From contig NZ_FRDF01000009.1 in NCBI RefSeq assembly GCF_900143235.1, positions 62,001 through 126,000 on the forward strand: a stretch of DNA of 64,000 bases, written 5' to 3'. The translations under genes were made by a program, and so were the position numbers. Below the pieces are notes generated by a model. The model was not told the DNA's origin and searched no databases. It saw only the letters and a program-made list of their open reading frames with translations. The stretch comes from Erythrobacter sanguineus (GTDB lineage: Bacteria; Pseudomonadota; Alphaproteobacteria; Sphingomonadales; Sphingomonadaceae). Positions 17,742-26,631 of this stretch are shown here, piece after piece; position 1 is the stretch's first letter; each line of letters opens with the position of its first letter.

Positions 17742-18398
17742 TTGCGCGCGGCTTTGCCATTCTTTGTGCTTTTGCAGGCATCCGGACTTGCGCCTTTGCA
17801 GGCATCCGGGGTTTCGGCCGAGGTCAGCGAGCCTGTCAGCCTCGGAGAGGTGGATGCCGCGCTCAAGGCGGTGCGCGGATTGCTGCCTGAATGCGAGCCG
17901 GGCTGCATCACCCCTGACGAGGCGACCGCAATGGCCTTTGCCACTGGCGAGGAGGGAACGCGGCCGGGGCGCTTTCTGCTCGACATACGCGGCGGCGGCC
18001 AGAGCATCCACGGGGAGCTTGGAACGCTGTTCTTCGTCAATTCGCGGCAGGATTACGCCACGCTCGGCACGCTGACCATCGCCTTCGAGCCTGATGCGCT
18101 GCGTGGGCTGCTGCAACGCGCGCGGGTGTGCGGGGCGGCCAGTGTGATCGAGGGACAGATCGACGTGAAAGGCTGCCGCTCCGGCGGGGTTTCCGATCTC
18201 AACATGTTCACGATGATGCAGCGGCTGGGCGGTCGGCGGATTGCGGTAGATGGCGAGGTCCGCCTGCAATGGATCGATTCGCATATCGGATCGCCCCGGC
18301 CTACCGCCAACAAGCGCGGTGAGCATGAGGTGGGATATTATCAGGTGTGGGTGCGCGTCGCCGATGCAGACCAGGTCATCTTCGTTCATGACGATTAA
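17742..18398 (+). CDS. secreted protein of unknown function
   Basis: About 218 residues if translation starts at TTG 17742, ten bases after AAGGAG (17726-17731). This start gives a signal-peptide-like N-terminus (RAALPFFVLLQASG... ending ASGVSA). No ATG sits at a suitable place, and the frame is open back to 17574, so the start is uncertain. The mature part has three or four cysteines in CEPGCITPDEA, RARVCGAA and VKGCRSGG, but no domain that I recognise. Confidence 0.6.
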   Translation: MRAALPFFVLLQASGLAPLQASGVSAEVSEPVSLGEVDAALKAVRGLLPECEPGCITPDEATAMAFATGEEGTRPGRFLLDIRGGGQSIHGELGTLFFVNSRQDYATLGTLTIAFEPDALRGLLQRARVCGAASVIEGQIDVKGCRSGGVSDLNMFTMMQRLGGRRIAVDGEVRLQWIDSHIGSPRPTANKRGEHEVGYYQVWVRVADADQVIFVHDD

Positions 18399-18762
18399 GG
18401 GCTGAAGGCTGAAGGCTGGCGAATTGCGCCAGACAACAGGTCGGCGGCGCTGGTGCCCGAATGTCTTGAGCAGGACATGTGTGCGACGGGGGCGCCAGCC
18501 CAATTTGCGCCTGCCCAATTTGGGCCCACCATGCGCCAGGATTTCCTACGCCCGGCCCGGGCGCCATGATCCGCGCTGCTCTTTCACATTGTTCTAAAGG
18601 CGGCGTCACGGGGGCGCCCGCAACCCCGCTGCAACCCTTTTTTGCGCGCGCACACCTTGTCCGTCCGCGAGGAGGGGTGAATGGTAAGCAACTGAAATGC
18701 ATATTGAATAACAGGATCAGCAAAGTGCGCAGGGTGTGTACTTTGTGCACTTTGCGAAGGGA
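18399..18762. other. intergenic region with a stem-loop at 18720-18755
   Basis: No gene is supported. GCAAAGTGC (18720-18728) pairs perfectly with GCACTTTGC (18747-18755). The hairpin sits just past the stop of the minus-strand acyl-CoA synthetase and between convergent genes, so it may end or protect that transcript, although no T-run follows. Short direct repeats (CTGAAGG near 18400; CCCAATTTG near 18500-18525) also occur. Confidence 0.45.
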
Positions 18763-20322
18763 TCAGGCCGCCTGATCGGGGGTTACCGGCCGGGCTGACA
18801 ATTCCCGCCGCAGCAGCTTGCCGATCGGATCGCGCGGCAGGCTGTCGACGAATTCGATATAGCGCGGGCGCTTGTAACCCGCGATCTGCCCCTTGAAACG
18901 GGCGGTGATGACCGCGCGGGTCAATTCCATGCCCGGTTTCAGCACCACAAACGCCTTGACCGCTTCACCCCATTGCCTGTCGGGCACGCCGCAGCAGCCT
19001 GCATCGGCGACTTCGGGCATGGCGGCGAAGATGGCGTCGACTTCAGCCGGGTAGACATTCTCGCCGCCGGTCTTAATCAGTTCCTTGGCGCGGCCGAGCA
19101 GGTAACCGCGCCCGCGTTCGTCCATCGTGCCAAGGTCGCCGGTGCGCAGCCAGCCATGCCCAAGCGCGGCCTCGCTCGCTTCAGGGTTGCGCCAATAGCC
19201 GAGCATGACCGAGGGGCCACGCAAGGCAAGCTCGCCTTCCGCGCCGGGGGGCAGGTGATGGCCTTGCGGGTCGAGCACGGTCATCGTCACATGCGGCAGC
19301 GTCCAGCCGATCGACCGGGGCGCTTCGATCATGTCGGGATAGTCGATGAAGGTGGCAAAGCCGCAGATTTCGGTCTGGCCATAACCGCCGATGACCCGCG
19401 CATCCCACTGCTGTTCGATGAATTCATAGATCTGCGGGCGGCCCATCCCCGCGCCCCCGGTGTAATTGGTAAGCGGCATCACGCCATTGCGGATCGGCTC
19501 CATCGCCTGCCACGGGAAAGCAATGGTGGGAAAGGCGCTGGTGGTCGTGCAGCCTTCGCGGTGGAGCAGATCGAGGATCGCGGCATTGTCATCATCGCGG
19601 CCCGCGAACACCGATGTGCCCCCGCAGGCCAGCATTGCGGCAACCTGCTGCATGCCAACGACATGAAACAGCGGATTGACCGAGAGCAGGCGTTCGCTGT
19701 GCAAGAACCCGCGATGTTGTGCAAAGCCAAGCGCCGATGCGGCAACCGCGCTGCCCGCCTGCAGGCAGCCCTTGGGCCGGCCGGTCGTGCCGCTGGTATA
19801 CATCATGTACAGCGGCCGATCGGGCGCAAGATCGGGCATGGTGCCGCGGGGCAGGGCGGTGGTGGCCAGCGTTTCGAACGCGCCATGCGGATCGTGGCGT
19901 TCATCCACCGCGATCACCTCGCCCGCTTCGGCCTCGGCCAGCAGCCCGGCAAAGCGCGGGTTGACGAAAGTCATCGCCGGTTCGGCATTGCCGATGATCC
20001 ATGCGATTTCGCCCGGGGCCAGCCGCCAGTTGAGCAGCACCGCGATCGCGCCGATCCTGCCGCAGGCGAGCAGCGTGGTGAGAAATGGCGTCCCGTCGGT
20101 CAGCAGCAGCGCTAACCGGTCGCCCGGGGCGATGCCGCGTGCCAGCAGCCAGTGGGCGAGATTATCGACGCGGGTTTCAAGCGCGGCCCAGGTCAGGCGC
20201 TGCGGGCCGTCAACCGCGGCGAGACGGTGGGCGTGGCGCGCGGCGCAATTGGCCAGCAACGTGTCGAGGGAAAAATCACGCGGGTGCATGGACGGCACGC
20301 TAACCATGCGCAGGCCTTTCAT
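18763..20322 (-). CDS. AMP-dependent acyl-CoA synthetase/ligase
   Basis: A 519-residue member of the ANL superfamily that activates a carboxylic acid to acyl-AMP and then acyl-CoA. The AMP-binding P-loop YTSGTTGRPKG, the A5 motif GGYGQTE, A7 WLRTGDLG, A8 GRAKELIKTGGENVYPAEVD and the C-terminal lysine motif DPIGKLLRR are all intact. Length and order resemble fatty-acid/4-coumarate-type ligases; the acid is unknown. The start at 20322 overlaps the stop of the zinc-ribbon gene (ATGA), so it is co-translated with it. In-frame ATGs soon after (MVSVPSMHPRDF) are alternatives. Confidence 0.9.
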   Translation of the reverse strand: MKGLRMVSVPSMHPRDFSLDTLLANCAARHAHRLAAVDGPQRLTWAALETRVDNLAHWLLARGIAPGDRLALLLTDGTPFLTTLLACGRIGAIAVLLNWRLAPGEIAWIIGNAEPAMTFVNPRFAGLLAEAEAGEVIAVDERHDPHGAFETLATTALPRGTMPDLAPDRPLYMMYTSGTTGRPKGCLQAGSAVAASALGFAQHRGFLHSERLLSVNPLFHVVGMQQVAAMLACGGTSVFAGRDDDNAAILDLLHREGCTTTSAFPTIAFPWQAMEPIRNGVMPLTNYTGGAGMGRPQIYEFIEQQWDARVIGGYGQTEICGFATFIDYPDMIEAPRSIGWTLPHVTMTVLDPQGHHLPPGAEGELALRGPSVMLGYWRNPEASEAALGHGWLRTGDLGTMDERGRGYLLGRAKELIKTGGENVYPAEVDAIFAAMPEVADAGCCGVPDRQWGEAVKAFVVLKPGMELTRAVITARFKGQIAGYKRPRYIEFVDSLPRDPIGKLLRRELSARPVTPDQAA

Positions 20323-20573
20323 CCATCAGCGTTTTTGCCATGCCCGGCGCCCAGATCCTGCCCGCAGCGGGTGCAGATGCGGTTGGGCCAGGGTATGACG
20401 AAGATCCCGCAAAAAAAGGCATTCTTGCCGCATCGCGGGCAGTTGAACCGCAGCATCGGCGCATTGGCGACCATCAGCAGGATGATGGCGGCGGCAAAGG
20501 CGAGGCTTGAATGGCCATGAAAACGGTCCACCACCGCCACCAGCAAGACCGCCAGCGCCAGCGCTGCCAGCAT
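20319..20573 (-). CDS. small membrane protein with zinc ribbon
   Basis: 84 residues. Two hydrophobic stretches (about 1-16 and 25-40) are followed by a zinc-ribbon: CPRCGKNAFFCG and then CTRCGQDLG. The four CxxC cysteines should bind a metal on the cytoplasmic or periplasmic face. Function unknown. It lies 36 bp after the Mur-ligase-like gene and overlaps the acyl-CoA synthetase start, so all three minus-strand genes are probably one operon. Confidence 0.7.
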   Translation of the reverse strand: MLAALALAVLLVAVVDRFHGHSSLAFAAAIILLMVANAPMLRFNCPRCGKNAFFCGIFVIPWPNRICTRCGQDLGAGHGKNADG

Positions 20574-20608
20574 GCGCCACGCATGGCGAACAGCCCGGGC
20601 GTAAAGTG

Positions 20609-22036
20609 TCAGGGCAGGCGGTCGAGCAGCGATTGCGCGAACTCCGCCAGCGTATCGTCGCGCGCGCCCATCACCACGATCCTGTCACCGGGCCGGGCGA
20701 GCGCGGCAATCCGGGTGCCGCAATCCGCGCGCGCCGCAATGTGCTCGGCATTTCCTCCGGCCTCGTTGATCAGGCGCACGATCCGCTCGCTTCCCTCGCT
20801 GCGGTCAACCGTGCCGCCGAAATAGACCGGATCGCACATGATCGTGATGTCATCCGGGCCCAGTTCACGCACGAATGTGGCGGCAAGCTCGGCCCCCATC
20901 TGCCGCAGCGGGCCATAGCCATGGGGCTGGAAGAAGGCGATCACCCGTCCATGGCTGGCCTTGAGCGTGCGCAAGGTTGCGGCGCATTTTTCGGGGTTGT
21001 GGCCGAAATCGTCGATCACGGTAATGCCGCCCGGCGAGGTGCCGATCACATCGAACCGCCGCGCCAACCCGGCGAAACTGCGTAATGCATAGGTGGAATG
21101 GCCGATCCCGATCCCCGCTGCGCTTGCCGCTGCAATCGCTGCCAGCGCATTGGAAAGGTTGTGCAATCCGGGCATCGGCAGGATCAGCGGGAACACCTCG
21201 CGCCGGCGGTTGTCGATCACGGCCGCGCGGATGCCGAGTTCGCTCTGATCGATCGAATCCGGTTCGACGGTTATGTCCGCATCGCCGTTGCCTACCGCGA
21301 AGGTCACGCATTGGCTTGCCCTTGGCACCAGATAGCCTGCCTCCGGACTGTCGAGATTGATGACGGCGGTGCCGGATCTGGCGACGAAATTGCCAAACAG
21401 CACGCGCAGTTCCTCGATGCTCTTGTGGTCGAGGCTGACATTGAGCAGCACGCCCACGGTCGGACGGTAAAGTGCGATCGAACCATCGCTTTCGTCCACC
21501 TCGCTGATGAACAGTTCGGGCCTGCCGACGCGTCCACTGGCGAAGGGGTTGGCCGGGCTGGCGAAGTTCTTCATCACCGCGCCGTTCATCACCGTGGGAT
21601 CATATGCGCCTTCATGCAGGATCCAGGCGATCATTCCGGTGACGGTTGATTTGCCCGATGTGCCGCCGACCGCTATCGCAAATCCTGCATCATTGAACAG
21701 CGCCGCAAGCAGCTCGGCCCGGCTTAACCTGTCGCAGCCCAGCTCCCGCGCCCGCGCCACTTCGGGCACGCTGTCCTCGATCGCGGCTGAGGCGACCAGC
21801 ACCTGATCGGACGAGGTCACTCCGCTGCCATCCTGCGGAAACAGCGCAAAGCCGTGATTTTCGAGCCATGCGAACTTTTCAGGCGTCCTGCCGGAATCGC
21901 GGCTGCGATCCGACCCGGCGACGGGATGACCCAGCCCATGCGCAATCTGTGCGAGGGGGAGCATGCCCGACCCGCCAATGCCGCAAAAAAACAGCGGTCG
22001 CCCTGCAAGCGTCCCGGCCTCAAGCCCGTTATCCAT
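20609..22036 (-). CDS. Mur ligase family protein (MurC/Mpl-like)
   Basis: A 475-residue three-domain ligase. N-terminal Rossmann motif FFCGIGGSGMLPLAQIAHG, central ATP-binding P-loop GGTSGKSTVTG, the EVDESDGS and LNVSLDHKS segments, GLHNLSNALAAIAAA, and DDFGHNPEKCAATL in the C-terminal domain are shared with MurC and Mpl. The divergent neighbour ldcA makes a murein-tripeptide-recycling ligase (Mpl role) plausible, since Mpl joins the tripeptide that LdcA generates to UDP-MurNAc. However, the P-loop reads GTSGKS instead of the usual GTHGKT. MurC proper is expected in the division cluster. The start is MDNGLEAG at 22036; the longer frame runs into ldcA. Confidence 0.8.
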   Translation of the reverse strand: MDNGLEAGTLAGRPLFFCGIGGSGMLPLAQIAHGLGHPVAGSDRSRDSGRTPEKFAWLENHGFALFPQDGSGVTSSDQVLVASAAIEDSVPEVARARELGCDRLSRAELLAALFNDAGFAIAVGGTSGKSTVTGMIAWILHEGAYDPTVMNGAVMKNFASPANPFASGRVGRPELFISEVDESDGSIALYRPTVGVLLNVSLDHKSIEELRVLFGNFVARSGTAVINLDSPEAGYLVPRASQCVTFAVGNGDADITVEPDSIDQSELGIRAAVIDNRRREVFPLILPMPGLHNLSNALAAIAAASAAGIGIGHSTYALRSFAGLARRFDVIGTSPGGITVIDDFGHNPEKCAATLRTLKASHGRVIAFFQPHGYGPLRQMGAELAATFVRELGPDDITIMCDPVYFGGTVDRSEGSERIVRLINEAGGNAEHIAARADCGTRIAALARPGDRIVVMGARDDTLAEFAQSLLDRLP

Positions 22037-22091
22037 GTTGAGCAAGGTTATTGACTTGCGCCAAGCCTGACAAGCGACATAGGCAAGGGAT

Positions 22092-22922
22092 ATGACGAAT
22101 ATCGCGATCTGTGCGCCAGCAACCCCGATCACCCGCGAGCAAGCCGAAGCGCTAGAGGCGCTGGTCGCTGCCGAATTCCCTGCGCACCGGGTGACGTTTC
22201 ACGACCAGTGCTTTGAACGGCAAGGCCATTTTGCCGGGGATGATCTGGTTCGGCTTACCGCGCTGCTCGAATGCGCCAATGATCCGGCTTACGATGTCGT
22301 GTGGTTTGCCAAGGGCGGCTATGGCTCCAACCGTATCGCTGAAGCCGCCGTGGCGCGGATGAACCTGAGTGCGAGGGCCAAGACCTATGTCGGGTTTTCC
22401 GACTGCGGCTATCTGCTCGCCGCGCTTTACCGGGCGGGAATCGGGCAGAGCGTGCATGGTTCGATGCCGGTCAGCGCGCGTTCCGAAGGCGGGCGCGAGG
22501 CGATCCGGCGGGTGCTGCACTGGCTTGGCGGGGATACCAGCGGGGTTGAACCGAGCCTTGATGGCAGCACGCCCGCGGCAGCGTTCAACCTGATCACACT
22601 GGCGATGATTGCCGGCACGCCGATGATGCCCGATCTCACCGGCCACGTGGTGATGGTCGAGGAAGTGTCGGAACATCTCTATGCCATCGACCGATTGTTC
22701 TTCCACCTCGCCGCAACCCTTCCGCGGGTCGCGGGCCTGCGTCTTGGCGCGGTTACCGACGTGCCGGAAAACTATGTCGAATTCGGCCAGAACGAGGAAG
22801 ACATTGCCCGCTATTGGTGCGACCGGGCCGGCATTCCCTATCTGGGTCGCGCGCTGATCGGGCACAATTCTGCCAACAGGGTTGTGCCCTTCGGGCTTGC
22901 CAGCCCGCCCGCGCAGACGTAA
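22092..22922 (+). CDS. ldcA: LD-carboxypeptidase (S66)
   Basis: A 276-residue cytoplasmic serine peptidase that trims the terminal D-alanine from murein tetrapeptides during cell-wall recycling. IAICAPATPITR opens the family fold. The nucleophile Ser is in YVGFSDCGYL (Ser about 103). The catalytic glutamate is in VVMVEEVSEHLYAIDR and the histidine in LIGHNSANRVVPFG. AAGGGA-like sequence precedes the ATG. Divergent from the MurC/Mpl-like ligase with a 55-bp shared promoter gap. Confidence 0.92.
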   Translation: MTNIAICAPATPITREQAEALEALVAAEFPAHRVTFHDQCFERQGHFAGDDLVRLTALLECANDPAYDVVWFAKGGYGSNRIAEAAVARMNLSARAKTYVGFSDCGYLLAALYRAGIGQSVHGSMPVSARSEGGREAIRRVLHWLGGDTSGVEPSLDGSTPAAAFNLITLAMIAGTPMMPDLTGHVVMVEEVSEHLYAIDRLFFHLAATLPRVAGLRLGAVTDVPENYVEFGQNEEDIARYWCDRAGIPYLGRALIGHNSANRVVPFGLASPPAQT

Positions 22923-22956
22923 CCGCGCCCGCCAAAACAAAGCAAAAACGGGGTCG

Positions 22957-23898
22957 ATGATGCGCGCGTTTCTTTTTCCCGGACAGGGCAGCCAGAAAGT
23001 CGGCATGGGCGCTGAGCTGGCGCAAGCGAGCGGAGCCGCCCGCGATGTGTTTGGCGAGGTCGACGAAGCGCTGTCGCAGAAGCTTTCGGCGCTGATGCGC
23101 GAAGGGCCGGAAGATCAGCTCACCCTCACCGAGAACGCCCAGCCTGCGATCATGGCCCATGCAATGGCCACTGTGCGCGTGCTGGAGCGCGATTTCGGCG
23201 TGGCGCTGACCGCGCAGGGCCACTGCGTCGCGGGCCACTCGCTCGGGGAATACACCGCTTTGTGCGCGGTCGGGGCTTTCAGCCTCGCTGACACAGCGCG
23301 CCTGCTCAAGCTTCGCGGGCAAGCGATGCAGGCCGCCGTTCCGCTGGGCGAAGGCACCATGGCGGTGCTGCTGGGTGCCGATATCGACCAGGCCAAGGCA
23401 TTGGCTGAGGCGGCGGCACAGGGTGACGTGTGTGACGTTGCCAATGACAATGACCCCTCGCAGGTCGTGCTGTCCGGGCATACTGCCGCCATCGAACGGG
23501 CGGTGGCGCTGGTGAAGGAATACGGGATCAAGCGCGGCATGATCCTCAATGTCTCGGCCCCATTCCATTCCTCGCTGATGGCACCGGCCGCCGCGCGCAT
23601 GGCCGAGGCGCTGGCCGAAACGCCGCCTGCGGCGTTCACTCTGCCGCTCTATGCCAATGTCACCGCCGCGCCCGTTACCGACCCCGATGCGGAGCGCGCG
23701 CTGCTGGTCGAACAGGTCACCGGCCGGGTGCGCTGGCGCGAAAGCGTGCTTGCCATGCGCGCCGATGGGGTGGAAAGCTTCGTCGAACTGGGCGGCAAGG
23801 TGGTGGGGCCGATGGTCGGCCGGATCGACCGCGAGGCGCAGGTGACGAGCCTCGTCACGATGGCCGAACTTGAGGCGTTTGCGAAGGAGATGGCGTGA
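22957..23898 (+). CDS. fabD: malonyl-CoA:ACP transacylase
   Basis: A 313-residue enzyme that transfers malonyl from CoA to acyl carrier protein for fatty-acid synthesis. AFLFPGQGSQKVGMGAEL, the nucleophile elbow GHSLGEYTALCAVG and the histidine/asparagine region VSAPFHSSLM are intact. Two adjacent ATGs (22957 and 22960) are both possible. The stop overlaps the fabG start (TGATG at 23896). Confidence 0.95.
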   Translation: MMRAFLFPGQGSQKVGMGAELAQASGAARDVFGEVDEALSQKLSALMREGPEDQLTLTENAQPAIMAHAMATVRVLERDFGVALTAQGHCVAGHSLGEYTALCAVGAFSLADTARLLKLRGQAMQAAVPLGEGTMAVLLGADIDQAKALAEAAAQGDVCDVANDNDPSQVVLSGHTAAIERAVALVKEYGIKRGMILNVSAPFHSSLMAPAAARMAEALAETPPAAFTLPLYANVTAAPVTDPDAERALLVEQVTGRVRWRESVLAMRADGVESFVELGGKVVGPMVGRIDREAQVTSLVTMAELEAFAKEMA

Positions 23899-24665
23899 TG
23901 TTCTCACTCAAAGGCATGAATGCGCTGGTCACCGGCGCGAGCGGGGGGATCGGGTCGAGCATTGCCCACGCGCTCGCCAGTCAGGGCGCGCGTCTGGCGC
24001 TGTCGGGCTCCAACGCGGCCAAGCTGCGGGCGTTTCGCGATGAACTCAACGAAACCTATGCTCACCACGATCATGATGGCCATGTCGAGATTACCTGCGA
24101 TCTGGGCAACACCACGCAGGTCGAAGAGCTGATCCCGGCGATGCTCGATACGCTCGGCACGATGGACATCCTTGTCAACAATGCCGGAATCACGCGCGAT
24201 AATCTGGGCATGCGGATGAAGGATGATGAATGGGATCAGGTGATCCGCATCAACCTCGAAGCCGCTTTTCGCCTGATGCGCGCCGCGGCCAAGCCGATGA
24301 TGAAGGCGCGGTTCGGGCGGATCATCAACATCACCAGCGTGGTTGGTGCGACCGGCAATCCGGGGCAGATGAACTATTGCGCGGCCAAGGCGGGCCTCAC
24401 CGGCATGACCAAGGCGTTTGCCCAGGAAGTCGCCAGTCGCGGGATCACGGCCAATTGCGTCGCGCCGGGATTCATCCGCACCGCAATGACATCGGCGCTT
24501 GATGAAAAGCAGCAGGCGGCCATCAATGGTCGCATCCCGATGGGCCGGATGGGCGAAGGCAGCGAGATCGGCGCAGCTGTCGCCTTCCTCGCCAGCCGCG
24601 AAGCCGCCTATGTCACGGGGGAGACGTTGCACGTGAACGGCGGGATGGCGATGCTGGGGTATTAA
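23898..24665 (+). CDS. fabG: 3-oxoacyl-ACP reductase
   Basis: A 255-residue SDR that performs the NADPH-dependent first reduction of the elongation cycle. TGASGGIGSSIAHALASQG, the NNAGITRDNLGMRMKDDEWD segment typical of FabG, the catalytic Ser in ITSVVGATGNPGQ, YCAAK and C-terminal GETLHVNGGMAML identify it. Start at 23898 overlapping fabD. The usual next genes acpP and fabF do not follow; dnaN comes next after 160 bp. Confidence 0.94.
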   Translation: MFSLKGMNALVTGASGGIGSSIAHALASQGARLALSGSNAAKLRAFRDELNETYAHHDHDGHVEITCDLGNTTQVEELIPAMLDTLGTMDILVNNAGITRDNLGMRMKDDEWDQVIRINLEAAFRLMRAAAKPMMKARFGRIINITSVVGATGNPGQMNYCAAKAGLTGMTKAFAQEVASRGITANCVAPGFIRTAMTSALDEKQQAAINGRIPMGRMGEGSEIGAAVAFLASREAAYVTGETLHVNGGMAMLGY

Positions 24666-24825
24666 GATGGGCAGTGTTTTCCCCTTATCCCCAGCCGCGT
24701 GGCCCCTCGTAAAGCCGCCAGCTTGCCCGTATTCTCGGCTGCGCTAAGGTTTCATGCACTTTCCGGCGCTTGGGTGCGATTCCTCGCGGCTCCTGCGCCA
24801 CACACAGGAACGATAGGGACAAGCG

Positions 24826-25953
24826 ATGAAGGCCACGATCGAACGCGCGACGCTGCTGCGGTGCCTTTCCCATGTTCAATCGGTGGTAGAGCGGCGCAAT
24901 ACCATTCCGATCCTCTCTAACGTGCTGATCGACGCAAGCGACGGCGGCTCTGTCCGCGTGATGGCGACCGACCTCGATCTGCAGGTGGTAGAGACGATGT
25001 CGGCCTCCTCGGTTGATCAACCGGGCGCGATCACCGTTTCGGCGCATCTGCTGTTCGATATTGCCCGCAAGCTGCCCGAAGGCAGCCAGGTCAGCCTGAC
25101 GACCAGCGAAAACCGCCTGGAGGTCAAGGCGGGCCGTTCCAACTTCAAGCTGCCAACCTTGCCGCGCGATGATTTTCCGGTGATCGTCGAAGGCGATCTG
25201 CCGACCAGCTTTGAGCTGCCCGCCCGCGTGCTGGCCGAGCTGATCGACCGCACTCGCTTCGCTATCTCAACCGAGGAAACACGTTATTATCTCAACGGCA
25301 TCTTCCTGCATGTGACCGACGAGGACGAGCCGCTGCTCAAGGCCGCGGCGACCGATGGCCACCGGCTTGCCCGCTTCACCCTGCCGCGCCCCGAAGGCGC
25401 TGCCGGAATGCCCGACGTGATCGTCCCGCGCAAAGCCGTGGGCGAATTGCGCAAGCTGCTGGATGAAGCATTGGACAGCAATGTGCTGATCGATCTGTCG
25501 GCCAGCAAGATCCGCTTCGCGCTTGGCGGCGAGGGCGGCGTGATGCTGACCTCCAAGCTGATCGACGGCACCTTCCCCGATTACAGCCGCGTCATCCCGA
25601 CCGCCAATGACAAGCTGCTCAAGGTTGATCCCAAGCTGTTTTTCTCGGGCGTGGACCGCGTGGCGACCATCGCTACCGAGAAAACCCGCGCGGTCAAGAT
25701 CGGGCTCGACCATGATCGGGTGACGCTGTCGGTCACCTCGCCCGACAACGGCACCGCGGCCGAGGAACTGGCAGCGGACTACAAGGCCGAAGGCATGGAG
25801 ATCGGGTTCAACGCCAATTATCTCAAGGATATCCTCGGTCAGATCGATGCCGAGACGGTTGAACTTCACCTCGCGGACGCCGGCGCACCGACCCTGATCC
25901 GCGAGAACGAGGCCAGCCCGGCGCTTTACGTGCTGATGCCGATGCGGGTGTGA
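24826..25953 (+). CDS. dnaN: DNA polymerase III beta subunit (sliding clamp)
   Basis: A 375-residue clamp with three repeated domains: MKATIERATLLRCLSHVQSVVERRNTIPILSNVLI at the start, the middle FAISTEETRYYLNGIFLH, and the C-terminal LHLADAGAPTLIRENEASPALYVLMPMRV. It tethers polymerase III to DNA. It lies away from dnaA, as in other alphaproteobacteria. Its stop overlaps the start of a GST gene (TGATG at 25951). Confidence 0.96.
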   Translation: MKATIERATLLRCLSHVQSVVERRNTIPILSNVLIDASDGGSVRVMATDLDLQVVETMSASSVDQPGAITVSAHLLFDIARKLPEGSQVSLTTSENRLEVKAGRSNFKLPTLPRDDFPVIVEGDLPTSFELPARVLAELIDRTRFAISTEETRYYLNGIFLHVTDEDEPLLKAAATDGHRLARFTLPRPEGAAGMPDVIVPRKAVGELRKLLDEALDSNVLIDLSASKIRFALGGEGGVMLTSKLIDGTFPDYSRVIPTANDKLLKVDPKLFFSGVDRVATIATEKTRAVKIGLDHDRVTLSVTSPDNGTAAEELAADYKAEGMEIGFNANYLKDILGQIDAETVELHLADAGAPTLIRENEASPALYVLMPMRV

Positions 25954-26600
25954 TGCCCGCAGGCGCCGAAGCCGTCCCGCAGGTTCGGATTTTCGGTACG
26001 GTCATTTCGACCTATACCCGCATTATCCAGATCACCTGCGAGGAAGCGGGGCTTGCCTATGCGGTGACGGCCACCGCCGCGCATTCGACCGCCAATCGCC
26101 ATCCGTTCGGCAAGGTGCCGGTGGTGGAGGTCGACGGGCTCGAGCTTATCGAGAGCGTCGCGATCACCCACTATATCGACAATGCCCACAACACAGGCGC
26201 GCTCCAGCCCGCAGGCCCTGCTGCGCGGGCGCTGATGGACAAGTGGATCGCGATTGCCAACAACTACCTGTTTCCACTGTTCGAACATGGGCTGGTCATG
26301 CCCTGGATCATGCACCGCGTTGGCGGCTTTCCGCTTGATCGTGACACAATCGACCGGGCCTTGCCGCAGATCAGCCGCGCGCTGGGCTTTCTCGAAGCCG
26401 AGTTGAGCATTGATGGTGGGTGGACGGCGCTGGATGGATTCACGCTTGCCGACGTGTTTCTTTATCCGGTGCTGCGTGGGCTGGAACTGACTCCGCAGGG
26501 CGGGGCTGGCATCGTCCAGTGTGACCGACTTCATGCCTGGCTCGGCACCTGCCGTGCGCGCCCGTCGATCATCGCAACCCGCTGGGAAAGCGAACCGTAA
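25953..26600 (+). CDS. glutathione S-transferase family protein
   Basis: A 215-residue GST-like protein. The N-terminal thioredoxin-like half has HPFGKVPVVEVDGLELIESVAITHYID, with the cis-Pro loop and ES glutathione-contact pair. The helical half has WTALDGFTLADVFLYPVLRGLEL. FGTVISTYTRIIQITCEEAG at the active-site position has Ser/Thr/Tyr but no N-terminal Cys. Substrate unknown. Start overlaps the dnaN stop, so it is probably co-transcribed. Confidence 0.85.
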   Translation: MPAGAEAVPQVRIFGTVISTYTRIIQITCEEAGLAYAVTATAAHSTANRHPFGKVPVVEVDGLELIESVAITHYIDNAHNTGALQPAGPAARALMDKWIAIANNYLFPLFEHGLVMPWIMHRVGGFPLDRDTIDRALPQISRALGFLEAELSIDGGWTALDGFTLADVFLYPVLRGLELTPQGGAGIVQCDRLHAWLGTCRARPSIIATRWESEP

Positions 26601-26631
26601 GCGGTTAGAGCGGGGGCAAGAGGAGACCAAA

